A stretch of 42,591 nt of DNA from Bacteroides sp. CAG:144 (lineage in GTDB: Bacteria > Bacteroidota > Bacteroidia > Bacteroidales > UBA11471), in the NCBI GenBank assembly GCA_000434215.1, contig HF999684.1, forward strand, positions 1 through 42,591, read 5' to 3'. The translations under genes were made by a program, and so were the position numbers. The notes beneath the pieces were generated by a model. The model worked only from the letters and a program-made list of their open reading frames with translations, did no database searches and was not told where the DNA came from. Each line of letters begins with the position of its first letter. Position 1 is the first letter of the stretch. Shown here piece after piece: positions 1 to 8,733 of the stretch.

Positions 1-2
1 CC

Positions 3-827
3 GCCGATATTTCATCGCCGGGCGGCTATTACGATATCTCGGTGAGCGGAGGCGAAGACGACTGTTACGAATTTGCCCAATACATCGGAGGGACATTGCT
101 CGTCAAGGGAAAAACACGGATTTCGATAGACAAAATATCGGGCAAACGATACGGAGACCTGCCTTTCGCACCCGTCTGCTCGACCAATAACGACGAAAGT
201 CCGGTCCGCTTCGAAATTGCAGATACCGAAGTCGCCCGTATCGAAAACGGTAAAATCGTTATACTCAAAGGAGGGACAACGACACTGAAAGCCTATCAGG
301 AGGAAAGTGCACTGTTCTCCGATGGAGAATCAGAGGAAATCTCCTTCACCGTAGAGAAAGCTCCACTGAGCGTCAGCGCCGACAATGTCCTTCGTCAAGT
401 CGGAGAACCCAACCCCGCATTCACTGTCTCGTACAGCGGGTTCGTCAACGGAGACGACGCATCGGTTATCGACGTAGTCCCTGTTGCCCAATGCCTCTCG
501 GCTTCTATTTCATCACCAGCCGGCTATTACGACATCACAGTAAGCGGGGGTGAAGACGATTGTTACACATTTACCCGATACACTTCCGGGACACTGGTCG
601 TTACCGAAGTCTCCGCACTAAATGCGCCGACCCTCAATGGTGTCCGTATTTATCTCTCGGACAAACGACTTACCGTAAAAGGCCTCCAAGCCGATACCGT
701 AGAAATATATGCCTTGAACGGCCGTCTGGCAGGACGTTACAAACCGGGCGAAATCGTAACTTTACCCTCAGGATTCTACATAGCCAAAACCGAAACCGGA
801 AAAGCATGCCTGCAAATTACGGAATAA
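3..827 (+). CDS. Secreted MBG-repeat protein, 3' part only
   Basis: The reading frame is open from the left edge, so this is the C-terminal 274 residues of a longer protein; the GTG at 42 is internal and not a real start. It shows MBG-type immunoglobulin-like domains, for example the stretch reading VSADNVLRQVGEPNPAFTVS, and a unit containing YYDI.VSGGEDDCY that occurs twice, 166 residues apart. The last ~65 residues resemble a type IX secretion C-terminal sorting domain: a short strand, VEIYALNGRLAGR, then LPSGFYIAKTETGKACLQ. The usual PNP at the start of that domain is missing. Such proteins are typically large cell-surface or secreted adhesin-like proteins. The function of this one is unknown. 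A strong hairpin follows the stop codon. Confidence 0.8.
   Translation, partial: ADISSPGGYYDISVSGGEDDCYEFAQYIGGTLLVKGKTRISIDKISGKRYGDLPFAPVCSTNNDESPVRFEIADTEVARIENGKIVILKGGTTTLKAYQEESALFSDGESEEISFTVEKAPLSVSADNVLRQVGEPNPAFTVSYSGFVNGDDASVIDVVPVAQCLSASISSPAGYYDITVSGGEDDCYTFTRYTSGTLVVTEVSALNAPTLNGVRIYLSDKRLTVKGLQADTVEIYALNGRLAGRYKPGEIVTLPSGFYIAKTETGKACLQITE
9..105 (+). repeat. Intragenic repeat copy 1 (MBG repeat edge)
   Basis: This stretch matches 507-603 closely at DNA and protein level (ISSP.GYYDI.VSGGEDDCY). The copies are 498 bp apart, which is 166 codons, so the frame is kept. It marks the end of one MBG repeat unit and implies that the missing 5' part holds more units. Confidence 0.75.
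507..603 (+). repeat. Intragenic repeat copy 2 (MBG repeat edge)
   Basis: Second copy of the unit at 9-105, in the same frame and just before the C-terminal sorting-like domain. Most differences between copies are at third codon positions or are conservative, which fits an old duplication kept under selection. Confidence 0.75.
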
Positions 828-841
828 CAATACTCTTTCAG

Positions 842-887
842 AGAAAAGCGAGGGAGCATTTCATTTGAAATGCTCCCTCGCTTTTCT
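842..887. terminator. Bidirectional hairpin terminator
   Basis: Positions 842-863 and 866-887 are perfect reverse complements (22 bp) with a 2-nt loop. The arms begin with AGAAAAGCG and end with CGCTTTTCT, so each strand has a U-rich end. It lies between the convergent MBG gene and the Imm17-like gene and can serve both. Confidence 0.88.
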
Positions 888-927
888 TACTCACAGCAAT
901 GACACCGCACAACCGGGACAGCGTGGC

Positions 928-1152
928 TCAAAACAAGTCGTGGTCCCGATACAGCACATAAGCCATCGCCCAAACGAACAAACCGAGAAGAAGATAAAAC
1001 ACCCTTGCCCCTCTACGTCCGAAGAAACGCATCATGACCCGGCTATTTTGCGTCTCGAAAAACCAGCGCCACCGGCATACCGCTGCTCCGACCGAGAGTG
1101 TTCCGGAAAGGGCAAACAAAAAGAAAACGATATAAGTAGCGGCACGTAACAT
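928..1152 (-). CDS. Imm17-like small membrane protein
   Basis: A 74-residue protein with two hydrophobic segments, near residues 5-26 and 51-67, flanking a basic loop that contains FFGRRGARVFYLLLG. That layout, and the GR.GAR.FY..LG pattern in particular, is what I recall for the Imm17 family, two-helix proteins predicted to be immunity proteins of polymorphic toxins. The start is ATG at 1152, 13 bp after the tsaE stop, so it is the last gene of the operon. No toxin gene is nearby, so an immunity role is not supported by context and a general envelope role is as likely. The family call is from pattern memory. Confidence 0.65.
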   Translation of the reverse strand: MLRAATYIVFFLFALSGTLSVGAAVCRWRWFFETQNSRVMMRFFGRRGARVFYLLLGLFVWAMAYVLYRDHDLF

Positions 1153-1165
1153 AGAACCGTACCGT

Positions 1166-1591
1166 TTACGAACGTTTCATCGTTATGAGCCTCGACCCGT
1201 CGGGCTGTTCTTCGATATACACATCGACCGTATCGGGTGGCAACAAATCTTCGATCTTTTCGGGCCACTCGATAAAGCATAGTGCATCGCCGTAGACATA
1301 ATCTTCATAGCCGAAATCAAATGCCTCCTCGGGTTTATTGATGCGATAAAAATCGAAATGATAAACAGACCGGCCATCGGCCATCGGTCCGTATTCGTTG
1401 ATGATGGCGAACGTCGGACTGTTTATGACATCATCGATGCCCATTTCTTCACACAAGGCTTTTATGAAAGTCGTCTTCCCGGCTCCCATCGAACCCCGGA
1501 AAGCAAAAACGGTACTATCTCCCATCGCCTCGATAAAGGAACGGGCGACATCTCGTATCTCTTCGATATGATGTATGACAAATTGCATCAT
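1166..1591 (-). CDS. tsaE: tRNA t6A37 biosynthesis ATPase TsaE
   Basis: TsaE is the small ATPase that supports the TsaB-TsaD complex in making threonylcarbamoyladenosine at position 37 of ANN-decoding tRNAs in the cytoplasm. The Walker A motif GSMGAGKTT is at residues 33-41, followed by the family-typical INSPTFAIINEY and an HFDFYR segment. I place the start at ATG 1591 (141 aa), 7 bp after the porX stop; a second ATG follows directly at 1588. A longer frame from 1624 would overlap the porX tail and adds 11 non-conserved residues. It sits between porX and the Imm17-like gene with short gaps, so it is co-transcribed. The length is normal for the family. Confidence 0.93.
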   Translation of the reverse strand: MMQFVIHHIEEIRDVARSFIEAMGDSTVFAFRGSMGAGKTTFIKALCEEMGIDDVINSPTFAIINEYGPMADGRSVYHFDFYRINKPEEAFDFGYEDYVYGDALCFIEWPEKIEDLLPPDTVDVYIEEQPDGSRLITMKRS

Positions 1592-1598
1592 GACGGTT

Positions 1599-3143
1599 TT
1601 ATTTTTTAGGTGTAAGCGTAACAAGAGGAATCATCATTTCTTCCATGGAAATACCTCCGTGTTGGAAAGTATCTTTATAATAGCTCACGTAATAATTATA
1701 GTTATTGGGATATGCAAAAAAATCATGGTTCGATGCAAAAATATAAGCCGAACTCATATTGGGCGACGGCAATCCGAAACGCGACGGCGTTTTTATCTCA
1801 TAGACCTGCTTGGGATTATACGACATATTCTTTCCCACCTTGTAGCGCAAATTGGTATTGGTATTCCGATCGGAAACAACCTTCACAGGATTGTCCACCC
1901 ATATCGTTCCGTGGTCGGTGGTAAGAATTACCTTGAAATCTTTCTCGGCGATTTTCTTGAAAAGATCGAATGCCGGAGAGTGTTTGAACCAAGACTGCGT
2001 CAGCGAACGGTACGCGGCATCGGTACCGGCCAATTCGCGAATCATCTTGGAATCGGTACGGGCATGCGAAAGCATATCGATGAAGTTGAGTACACAGACA
2101 TTGAGGTCATACCGTTCGAGGTTGACAAAATCGCGTACCAACTTTTCTCCGAAGTGCGACTCATTGACCTTATTGTAAGCATAGGTATAACGCTTACGGT
2201 AACGTTCGAGTAACGTACCGATGAGAGGAGCTTCATTCAAGTTCTTCCCTTCTTCCGAATCTTCATCGACCCATAAATCGGGAAACAGCGAAGCGATCTT
2301 ATCGGGCAGCAAACCCGAAAAAATCGCATTACGAGCATATTGCGTGGCCGTAGGAAGGATACTGAAATACAGCTCCTCCTCTACCATAAAATACTCCGAG
2401 AGAAGCGGCATAAGCACCCGCCACTGGTCGAGACGGAAATTATCGATAAGAACAACGAACACTTTCTCTCCGTTATCGAGTAACGGAAATACTTTTTGTT
2501 TGAAAAGTTCATGACTCATCAAAGGGTGTTCCGCTCCCGTCAGCCATTTTTCATAATTTCGCTTGACATACTTCACAAAAGCGGAATTGGCCTCGTTTTT
2601 CTGCATCAGGAGCATTTCTTTGAGATGTCCCTCGGTCTGTTCCAATTCCAGTTCCCAATATACCAACCGACGATACACATCATACCAGTCTTCCCACGAA
2701 AGAGAATCGTTGATCTGGATATTGATGCGATTGAAATCCTGCTGGTAACCGCTCGACGTTTTTTCCGAAATAATCTCTTTCCGATAGAGATTTTTTTTGA
2801 TGGAAAGCAAGATTTGATTGGGATTGACCGGCTTTATCAGATAATCGGCGATTTTATTGCCGATCGCCTGATTCATAATATCTTCTTCCTCACTCTTGGT
2901 TATCATGACGACCGGAGTCTGCGGAGCAAGTTCCTTGATACGGCTCAACGTTTCGAGGCCGCTCAATCCCGGCATATTTTCATCGAGGATTATCAAATCG
3001 AAATGCCCGGCCTCGACCTTATCGAGAGCATCGCGGCCATTGGTCACGGTAACGACCTCATACCCTTTCTGGCGAAGAAACAGGACATGCGGTTTCAGCA
3101 AATCGATTTCATCATCGGCCCAAAGAATGATTTCACTCTTCAT
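1599..3143 (-). CDS. porX: PorX: response regulator with PglZ domain (T9SS regulator)
   Basis: A 514-residue protein. Residues 1-~120 are a receiver domain with acidic pair D10/D11, phosphoacceptor D54 (in LIILDENMPG), T82 and K104 (in YLIKP). Residues ~200-514 form a PglZ domain of the alkaline phosphatase superfamily, with FVVLIDNFRLDQW, the TATQYARN segment and LTTDHGTI as likely metal and active-site regions. This architecture is that of PorX, which works with the histidine kinase PorY to control type IX secretion in Porphyromonas and has nucleotide phosphodiesterase activity. The start at ATG 3143 begins exactly at the receiver domain; the longer frame to 3227 would only add out-of-frame porW sequence. 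It overlaps porW by 11 bp, which suggests translational coupling. Confidence 0.93.
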   Translation of the reverse strand: MKSEIILWADDEIDLLKPHVLFLRQKGYEVVTVTNGRDALDKVEAGHFDLIILDENMPGLSGLETLSRIKELAPQTPVVMITKSEEEDIMNQAIGNKIADYLIKPVNPNQILLSIKKNLYRKEIISEKTSSGYQQDFNRINIQINDSLSWEDWYDVYRRLVYWELELEQTEGHLKEMLLMQKNEANSAFVKYVKRNYEKWLTGAEHPLMSHELFKQKVFPLLDNGEKVFVVLIDNFRLDQWRVLMPLLSEYFMVEEELYFSILPTATQYARNAIFSGLLPDKIASLFPDLWVDEDSEEGKNLNEAPLIGTLLERYRKRYTYAYNKVNESHFGEKLVRDFVNLERYDLNVCVLNFIDMLSHARTDSKMIRELAGTDAAYRSLTQSWFKHSPAFDLFKKIAEKDFKVILTTDHGTIWVDNPVKVVSDRNTNTNLRYKVGKNMSYNPKQVYEIKTPSRFGLPSPNMSSAYIFASNHDFFAYPNNYNYYVSYYKDTFQHGGISMEEMMIPLVTLTPKK

Positions 3144-5928
3144 ATTGCAACAACTGGTTATCTTCGACAAATCTGAAATACTCCTCGAACGTATGTCCCT
3201 CGACCAGTAATTTGAAATTCTGTTCACTGATCATTACAGGACGCACACCGTCGGGCATCGGTACGCCGTCGGGCGCACTCAACATACGGCGATATTGAGT
3301 CAACTCGTCAAAGTTATAAAAACCTTTGACAACTAACATACTTATTTCGTTAAAGCTCATTATTTCGAGGTCAAAATCCCGAATGATGAAATGCGCGAAA
3401 TTGTATTTGGCAATATTGAACAGCAACAGGTTGGCATTGATTCCTCCGGTCGGGTAGACCAACACGAACAAATGCGGGACATCGAGGTCGGGCACAAAAG
3501 GAGCTACTTCTTGCGTAGTATCGGAAATACCCGTTTCGAGAGACTCGTCTCCGCCCCCCAGACGCACACGCCATATATCATTCCGAGCAGCTCCGGCTAC
3601 GACTTCTCTCCCTTGCGCCACACCTTTGAGCATATCCGATGCCAACGTACTTACATCTTCCGACGGATAGGCATCGAGCAGAGCCTTCAAGCCCGATTTG
3701 AAATGCTCTATATCCCCGTCATTGACATAAGCCAATGCGTCGATAAGCATGAATTTGGGAATGAGTTTCGACAACGGATAAGTGGTGCGGGTATATTCGT
3801 AAAGCGTATGTACAGTTACATTATCACCGGCCAAATAAGCATCGTAAGCCGAGATATACAGCGAATCCTGCACCAAGTCCATGCATCTGAGATTTTCTAG
3901 GTAATTCGGGTCGGACAACGCTACGGCATATTTGCTATCGGGGAAATTTTTCAAAATTCGCTGTTTATATTCTTCGGCCATCGGCTCGTCTCCTATACGC
4001 ATACCGATAAGATAACAGTTATAATAGGCTTCGAGACGGTAATCGTTCTGGGGAAAACGACGGTCGAGTTCATTGAAATTGGCCATCGCCGCCTCCATAT
4101 CTTCGAGGCGGTCTTTGAGTATCATCGCCATATTGAATAAGCCGTCGGCAATAATTTCGTTAGAGGCGGTTATCGCTTCCTCGGTAAACGGCAACTGCTG
4201 CAAATAGAAACGCGGGTCTTTGGGATCATCGCTATACGACGACGTGTCGGCCTCGGCAACCTCCACATCTTCCGAAGGTACGTCTTCGGACATTTCCTCA
4301 TCTACCCCCTCGGTTATATCTTCCTGCGAAAATGATGCCTTATTGCTGCGCCGCCAATCGTCTTCGAGCTTGCGCCGTCCCCATTTCCGTTGGAACTCCG
4401 ACTTACCGGCCGTAATCAACGAACTGTTATAAAAATACCACGAAGTACTTCCTCCGGGCATGGTAGGAGTCGTTACTTGCTGTATTTTATCGAGCTGGGG
4501 CGCATTGGCCTCTTGTTCGGCAAGAAGCGCCGCACGGCGGGCTTCTTCGGCGGTTTGCTCTTCGGCAGCAATCAGGTCGTCGATAATTTTCTGTATATGC
4601 CGGCTACGCTCCTCCTCGGGCATTGCCGCCACCCGCTGCAAACTATCCTGCAACTCCACATTCCCCGCATAGACCGACAACTCGTCGAGAACCGACGACC
4701 GACGTACCAGATTCTCATAATCGGGATAACTCTCGTCGACCAGCGGCAAGGCCTCGGCATAGCAGGGTTGCGCTTTGGTATATTCCCGCCGATCGAAATA
4801 AATTCCACCCAATGTAAGCTGGCTGATAGCCAACTCAACCCCACGGCGCGTACTCTTCTCCGCCGCCGTCATATAGTTCTCTATGGCTTTTGTCGTATCG
4901 CGACGAGACAGATAGAGATTTCCCAACGCATAGTAAATCTGGTCGAGATAATCTCTATTTTTATAATTACGCGCCAAACGACGCAAGCGTTTTTCGATCT
5001 TCGACATATCGCTTCCCGTAAATACCTCGGTCTGGTTGATACGGGCATTCATCTCGGTGCGGAACGTCGGGTTTTTCTTGATCACAGCCTGATAAGAACG
5101 ATACGCCCCAGCTTTATCGCCCGTCTTGGCCTGCAACTGCGCCAACAAAAACGTCATGCGAATTTCCTGAGAATGCCCGTCGGCCATCTTCAATGCCTCT
5201 TTCAGATAGGGTATCGCCTCGGCATACTCCCCCGAACGTATCAAAAAATCGGCATAGACGGTCGCATACCATCTCTTCTGCTTCGGCGAAAGGGTATATT
5301 CCTTAGAAACTTTAAGCAAAGCGTCTTCGGCCTCGTAAAGCCAGCCCAATTCGAGATAACAACGGGCCGTCCATACCCGGGCATCGGCCATCAGAGCCGT
5401 GTTCCACGGGAAATGGCGGGTAATATATATGAAGGTTGCCAACGCTCCTAAAAAATCGCCCTGATAAAATTGAGACTCTCCCATCAACACCCATGCGTTA
5501 TGAATGAACGAATTGAATTCTCCGCGCTTGACATATTCCCGATATTTGGGATCACTCATTTTTTTTCGATTGCGTTTAGGCGGCTTTTGTATGGAATGTT
5601 GCCGTATCGCCTTCTGGCTTTTTTCCAAAGCCCGGGAAAAATCGCCTTTCGGTTGAGGGTCGGACGGGACTCCGTAAGCCGAGACCGGGTGCATGTGCAA
5701 CAGATGTGTAAAATTATCTTCATAACCGTCCTGCATCGCATCGAGTTGTTCTTCAAAACTCGTTATACCATTGAAATAGACATTATAACGAGTCGTAAAA
5801 GAATGAAAAAAGCGGGTCGCACGCGTATTCTTCTGCGTAGAACACGACGCCAGTAAAACCAACGAAAGGGAAAATATCCACAAACGTCCCTTCCGAAGTA
5901 ACAGCTTACGAACAAAAGCGCTTTTCAT
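3133..5928 (-). CDS. porW: PorW/SprE-type TPR lipoprotein of the T9SS
   Basis: A 931-residue lipoprotein with a signal sequence ending in LLASC, so the mature protein would begin at Cys29. Most of the chain is helical tetratricopeptide repeats, clear between residues ~190 and 450 and again at ~595-750. An acidic low-complexity stretch lies at about residues 525-575. This size and layout match PorW (SprE in Flavobacterium), a periplasmic-side lipoprotein needed for type IX secretion and gliding. It is 40 bp downstream of the metal permease gene, and its end overlaps porX by 11 bp. The family call rests on architecture and the porX linkage; assignment to another large TPR lipoprotein is possible but less likely. 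Confidence 0.86.
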   Translation of the reverse strand: MKSAFVRKLLLRKGRLWIFSLSLVLLASCSTQKNTRATRFFHSFTTRYNVYFNGITSFEEQLDAMQDGYEDNFTHLLHMHPVSAYGVPSDPQPKGDFSRALEKSQKAIRQHSIQKPPKRNRKKMSDPKYREYVKRGEFNSFIHNAWVLMGESQFYQGDFLGALATFIYITRHFPWNTALMADARVWTARCYLELGWLYEAEDALLKVSKEYTLSPKQKRWYATVYADFLIRSGEYAEAIPYLKEALKMADGHSQEIRMTFLLAQLQAKTGDKAGAYRSYQAVIKKNPTFRTEMNARINQTEVFTGSDMSKIEKRLRRLARNYKNRDYLDQIYYALGNLYLSRRDTTKAIENYMTAAEKSTRRGVELAISQLTLGGIYFDRREYTKAQPCYAEALPLVDESYPDYENLVRRSSVLDELSVYAGNVELQDSLQRVAAMPEEERSRHIQKIIDDLIAAEEQTAEEARRAALLAEQEANAPQLDKIQQVTTPTMPGGSTSWYFYNSSLITAGKSEFQRKWGRRKLEDDWRRSNKASFSQEDITEGVDEEMSEDVPSEDVEVAEADTSSYSDDPKDPRFYLQQLPFTEEAITASNEIIADGLFNMAMILKDRLEDMEAAMANFNELDRRFPQNDYRLEAYYNCYLIGMRIGDEPMAEEYKQRILKNFPDSKYAVALSDPNYLENLRCMDLVQDSLYISAYDAYLAGDNVTVHTLYEYTRTTYPLSKLIPKFMLIDALAYVNDGDIEHFKSGLKALLDAYPSEDVSTLASDMLKGVAQGREVVAGAARNDIWRVRLGGGDESLETGISDTTQEVAPFVPDLDVPHLFVLVYPTGGINANLLLFNIAKYNFAHFIIRDFDLEIMSFNEISMLVVKGFYNFDELTQYRRMLSAPDGVPMPDGVRPVMISEQNFKLLVEGHTFEEYFRFVEDNQLLQYEE

Positions 5929-5968
5929 CTTTTAATATATAAACTGAAAATCCCGACGTTTATTGCCT

Positions 5969-6793
5969 TTACGGATTCCTAACTGCACAACGACGATAAA
6001 CCTTTAATCCGCAACGCGCGACCGCATAAACAGCAATAAGTAAAAAAACAATACATGCACCGGAAGGTACGTCGAGCAAATAGGCCAGCCACAATCCCGA
6101 CACACCGCCTGCAACGGTAAGAAGTCCCGACCCCCAAAGTATTGTCCTGTAATGTCGGGTAAAAAGCTCGACGGTCATTTGCGGAATCGTCAACATCGAC
6201 AAAAGAAGCATTATGCCGACCAACCGTATCGTCAATACCACACACAACGACACCATTACAACCATCGTATAATCGATAAGCCGTACCGGTAACCGCCGGG
6301 TAAAAGCAAAGTCTCGATCGAACGCGACAGCGATAAGAGAGCGATAGAACAATCCCGACAACAGAAGAAGCGATGCTGTATAAAGTGCAAACCAACCGAG
6401 ATCGGACGACGTTACGGTAAGTATATTCCCAAAAAGAAACTCGTTCAACCCGGGAGCATATCCGGGCGTCTTGAAAATACAGATTATTCCCACCGCCATG
6501 CCCAAAGCCCACAACGTAGCGATTGCAGAATCTTCTCTTACGGTTCCACGCCGGGAAAGCCACCCGACTCCCAATGCCGAACCTACGGCAAAAAGCAATG
6601 CTCCCAATGTGGGACTGATACCGAGATACAACCCGATACCCAATCCGCCGAAAGAGGCGTGCGTAATTCCCCCGGTAATGAAAACCATGCGTCGGGTAAC
6701 GATATAGGTACCGATGATACCGCCCGCAATCCCGATAAGCAGCACCGCCCAAAGGGCATTCTGAAAAAAAGTATATTGTAAAATATCGAACAT
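5969..6793 (-). CDS. Metal ABC transporter permease (ZnuB/MntB family)
   Basis: A 274-residue protein with about eight hydrophobic helices. The start region (FFQNALWAVLLIGIAGG, then GTYIVTRRMVFITGGITHAS) and the SDSAIA-like EDSAIATLWALGMAVG are typical of the ABC-3 permease family that moves Zn, Mn or Fe across the inner membrane. The metal cannot be told from sequence. No ATPase or metal-binding protein gene is adjacent, so its partners must be encoded elsewhere. It lies 9 bp after the upstream unknown gene and 40 bp before porW, inside the aroA-porX operon. Confidence 0.9.
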   Translation of the reverse strand: MFDILQYTFFQNALWAVLLIGIAGGIIGTYIVTRRMVFITGGITHASFGGLGIGLYLGISPTLGALLFAVGSALGVGWLSRRGTVREDSAIATLWALGMAVGIICIFKTPGYAPGLNEFLFGNILTVTSSDLGWFALYTASLLLLSGLFYRSLIAVAFDRDFAFTRRLPVRLIDYTMVVMVSLCVVLTIRLVGIMLLLSMLTIPQMTVELFTRHYRTILWGSGLLTVAGGVSGLWLAYLLDVPSGACIVFLLIAVYAVARCGLKVYRRCAVRNP

Positions 6794-6802
6794 GTTGGTC
6801 TG

Positions 6803-7222
6803 TTAATTTCGGGCCGATTGTCGACGTTGTTCTTCTATGACCAATACAACCTCGGCTTTCAAAGCATCGGGCAAAGAAATATCTCTTAACTGCAAACTCC
6901 GTATCCACCCGGCAACCTCACCGGGAGCAAGCGTATAAAATACATCTTCGAATTCACCGATTTCATCGATCGCATATCCGTCCGAAGGCCGCCCGGCATA
7001 ACGGTCGAGTTCTTCGTCATCGTAATAGACGATCTCCCGGCTTGCACCGGCCAGTAAACTTTCTTTTTCGCAAATCAAGTGTTGCCCGCAACATTCGGTA
7101 TCGATCCTGTCCGGCTCTGAATTTTCTACCGGACGCTTATCTCTCCGTCGCCTGTAATCGTAAAAGTAACAAGCAACACCCAATAAAACAATCGCCCCGA
7201 TTATATAGACGAGCCCCATCAT
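6803..7222 (-). CDS. Unknown membrane-anchored protein with Cys motif
   Basis: A 139-residue protein that I do not recognise as a characterised family. It has one N-terminal transmembrane segment (residues ~3-20), a basic stretch RRRRDKR, a cysteine motif ECCGQHLICEK around residues 43-53 that could bind a metal or form disulfides, and an acidic C-terminal domain (DDEELDRY, GEFEDVFYTL). The ATG at 7222 overlaps the aroA stop by 4 bp (ATGA); a second ATG follows at 7219. It precedes the metal permease by 9 bp. The operon position and Cys motif allow a link to metal handling, but that is inference. Confidence 0.8.
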   Translation of the reverse strand: MMGLVYIIGAIVLLGVACYFYDYRRRRDKRPVENSEPDRIDTECCGQHLICEKESLLAGASREIVYYDDEELDRYAGRPSDGYAIDEIGEFEDVFYTLAPGEVAGWIRSLQLRDISLPDALKAEVVLVIEEQRRQSARN

Positions 7223-8445
7223 ACACGAGATATTTCAAAACCGGCTTGTCGCAAATGTTCCCAAAATGCAGGATATGATTTACTCACGACCTCGGGACAG
7301 CGAATCTCCAAACCGGGATAAAAAATACATGCCGGAGCAAAAGCCATCGCCATACGATGGTCATCATAAGTATCGATGGCAGGCAAATGTTCCGCTTCGG
7401 TCTGTTCTCCGTTCCATTCGAGAATAGAATCTTCTCGATCGGTAATACGATACCCCAATTTCGCCAGCTCGCATTTTAATGCAGCAATACGGTCGGTTTC
7501 CTTTATTTTAAGAGACTGCAAGCCGGTAAAACAAAACGGTCTATGCAACAACACGCAGGTAACGACCAATGTTTGTGCCAAATCGGGCTGATTGGTCAAA
7601 TCGACCGACAAACAAGATCTATCACTCATTCCCACATGGCGTAAACGCACACCGTCATGTAGGAAATCGGTTTCCACCCCCAAATGGGCAAAAAACTCGG
7701 AAACACGGGAATCTCCCTGCACGCTTACATCATGCAGACCCGAAAGTTCCACAACGGCTCCGGGTACCAAAGCAGCTATTTCATACCAATAAGATGCGGC
7801 CGACCAATCCGACTCCACCGAGAAGTGCACCGGTTTATAACGTCCGGGCAGTACTCGTATCTCATTCCCATTCCATACACTATCCATACCCCACTGCCTC
7901 ATCATACTGAGCGTCATCATTATATAGGGTTTTGAAATCATCTCTCCGACAAGAGATAATATAAGTCCTTCCCGCATATAAGGGGCTACCATAAGCAAGG
8001 CCGATATATATTGCGAACTGACTCCTGCACTCAGCATCAACCGACCCCCCTCCAACATCTTTCCATAAATCCGCAGCGGAGGGAAACCTTCTTCTCCCAA
8101 GTAATCGATACGGGCCCCCAATGAACGAAGTGCATCTACCAATAAACGGATAGGGCGATGACGCATACGTTCCGATCCAGTAATCGTCCACGCCCCTTCA
8201 CACTGGGCCAAATAGGCCGTCAGAAAACGCATGGCAGTCCCGGCGGCCATAATATCGAAATCGGGCCCACCTTCTTCAAAAGCCCGTACCATGACCCGGG
8301 TATCATCACAATCGGAAAGGTTTCCAAGAGGCCATTTGCTACCCGACAAAGCATTCAGAATCAACGCACGGTTGCAAATACTTTTCGACGAGGGCAACTG
8401 TATGCGGGCATCTATCCGTTCTGGGGCCAAAAGATGTATGCTCAT
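7219..8445 (-). CDS. aroA: 3-phosphoshikimate 1-carboxyvinyltransferase (EPSP synthase)
   Basis: AroA joins shikimate 3-phosphate with phosphoenolpyruvate in the sixth step of the shikimate pathway to chorismate. The protein is 408 residues. The N-terminal LPSSKSICNRALILNALSG binds shikimate 3-phosphate, GTAMRFLTAYL corresponds to the phosphoenolpyruvate loop, and LKIKETDRIAAL is the conserved KETDR region. The start is ATG 8445, where homology begins; the frame extends to 8565, but that part is low-complexity and lies upstream of a TAnnTTTG box at 8474-8481. It is the first gene of the seven-gene operon ending at 928 and overlaps the next gene by 4 bp. Confidence 0.95.
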   Translation of the reverse strand: MSIHLLAPERIDARIQLPSSKSICNRALILNALSGSKWPLGNLSDCDDTRVMVRAFEEGGPDFDIMAAGTAMRFLTAYLAQCEGAWTITGSERMRHRPIRLLVDALRSLGARIDYLGEEGFPPLRIYGKMLEGGRLMLSAGVSSQYISALLMVAPYMREGLILSLVGEMISKPYIMMTLSMMRQWGMDSVWNGNEIRVLPGRYKPVHFSVESDWSAASYWYEIAALVPGAVVELSGLHDVSVQGDSRVSEFFAHLGVETDFLHDGVRLRHVGMSDRSCLSVDLTNQPDLAQTLVVTCVLLHRPFCFTGLQSLKIKETDRIAALKCELAKLGYRITDREDSILEWNGEQTEAEHLPAIDTYDDHRMAMAFAPACIFYPGLEIRCPEVVSKSYPAFWEHLRQAGFEISRV

Positions 8446-8473
8446 TGTTTCAGAGAATATGTTTCGTAAGGTG

Positions 8474-8481
8474 CAAAAGTA
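8474..8481 (-). promoter_or_regulatory. -7 box for the aroA operon
   Basis: On the minus strand this reads TACTTTTG, a perfect TAnnTTTG element. Transcription would start near 8467 and leave a leader of about 20 nt before ATG 8445. No clear TTTG is seen at -33, so the call is moderate. Confidence 0.55.
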
Positions 8482-8700
8482 ATGAATTTTCGGGAAAGCC
8501 GTCATTCCATCTACGGTTTTATATATAACATAAACTATATAATAAAAAAGTGAGTTCTCAGACATAAATAAAATCCGATCCCTAATTCAGCACCAGGCCC
8601 AAACAAAGATGTCAAAATTCAAAATAAAAGCATAAAAACGCATCTTTTTGCAATAAAAAAAATATTTTTATCACCATTTGTCCATTTTTCTTGTAAAATA

Positions 8701-8733
8701 TTTGATTTTATCCATTTCTTTGTATTATCTTTG
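8701..8733 (+). promoter_or_regulatory. gdhA promoter, Bacteroidetes type
   Basis: TTTG at 8701-8704 is followed after 21 bp by TATCTTTG at 8726-8733, matching the -33/-7 consensus of the Bacteroidetes primary sigma factor. Transcription would start near 8740, giving a leader of about 78 nt. Confidence 0.8.

Noticed and set aside
865..1149. Plus-strand frame of 94 codons across the Imm17-like gene
   Set aside because: It begins inside the terminator hairpin and has low-complexity polar sequence; the minus-strand membrane protein explains the region better.
4390..5451. 353-codon frame antisense to porW
   Set aside because: No protein-like features beyond the mirror of porW codons, and the porW frame is intact across it.
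5979..6908. 309-codon frame on the same strand as the metal permease, different phase
   Set aside because: Rich in Arg, Cys and Ser as expected for a shifted frame, and it overlaps the permease and its upstream neighbour.
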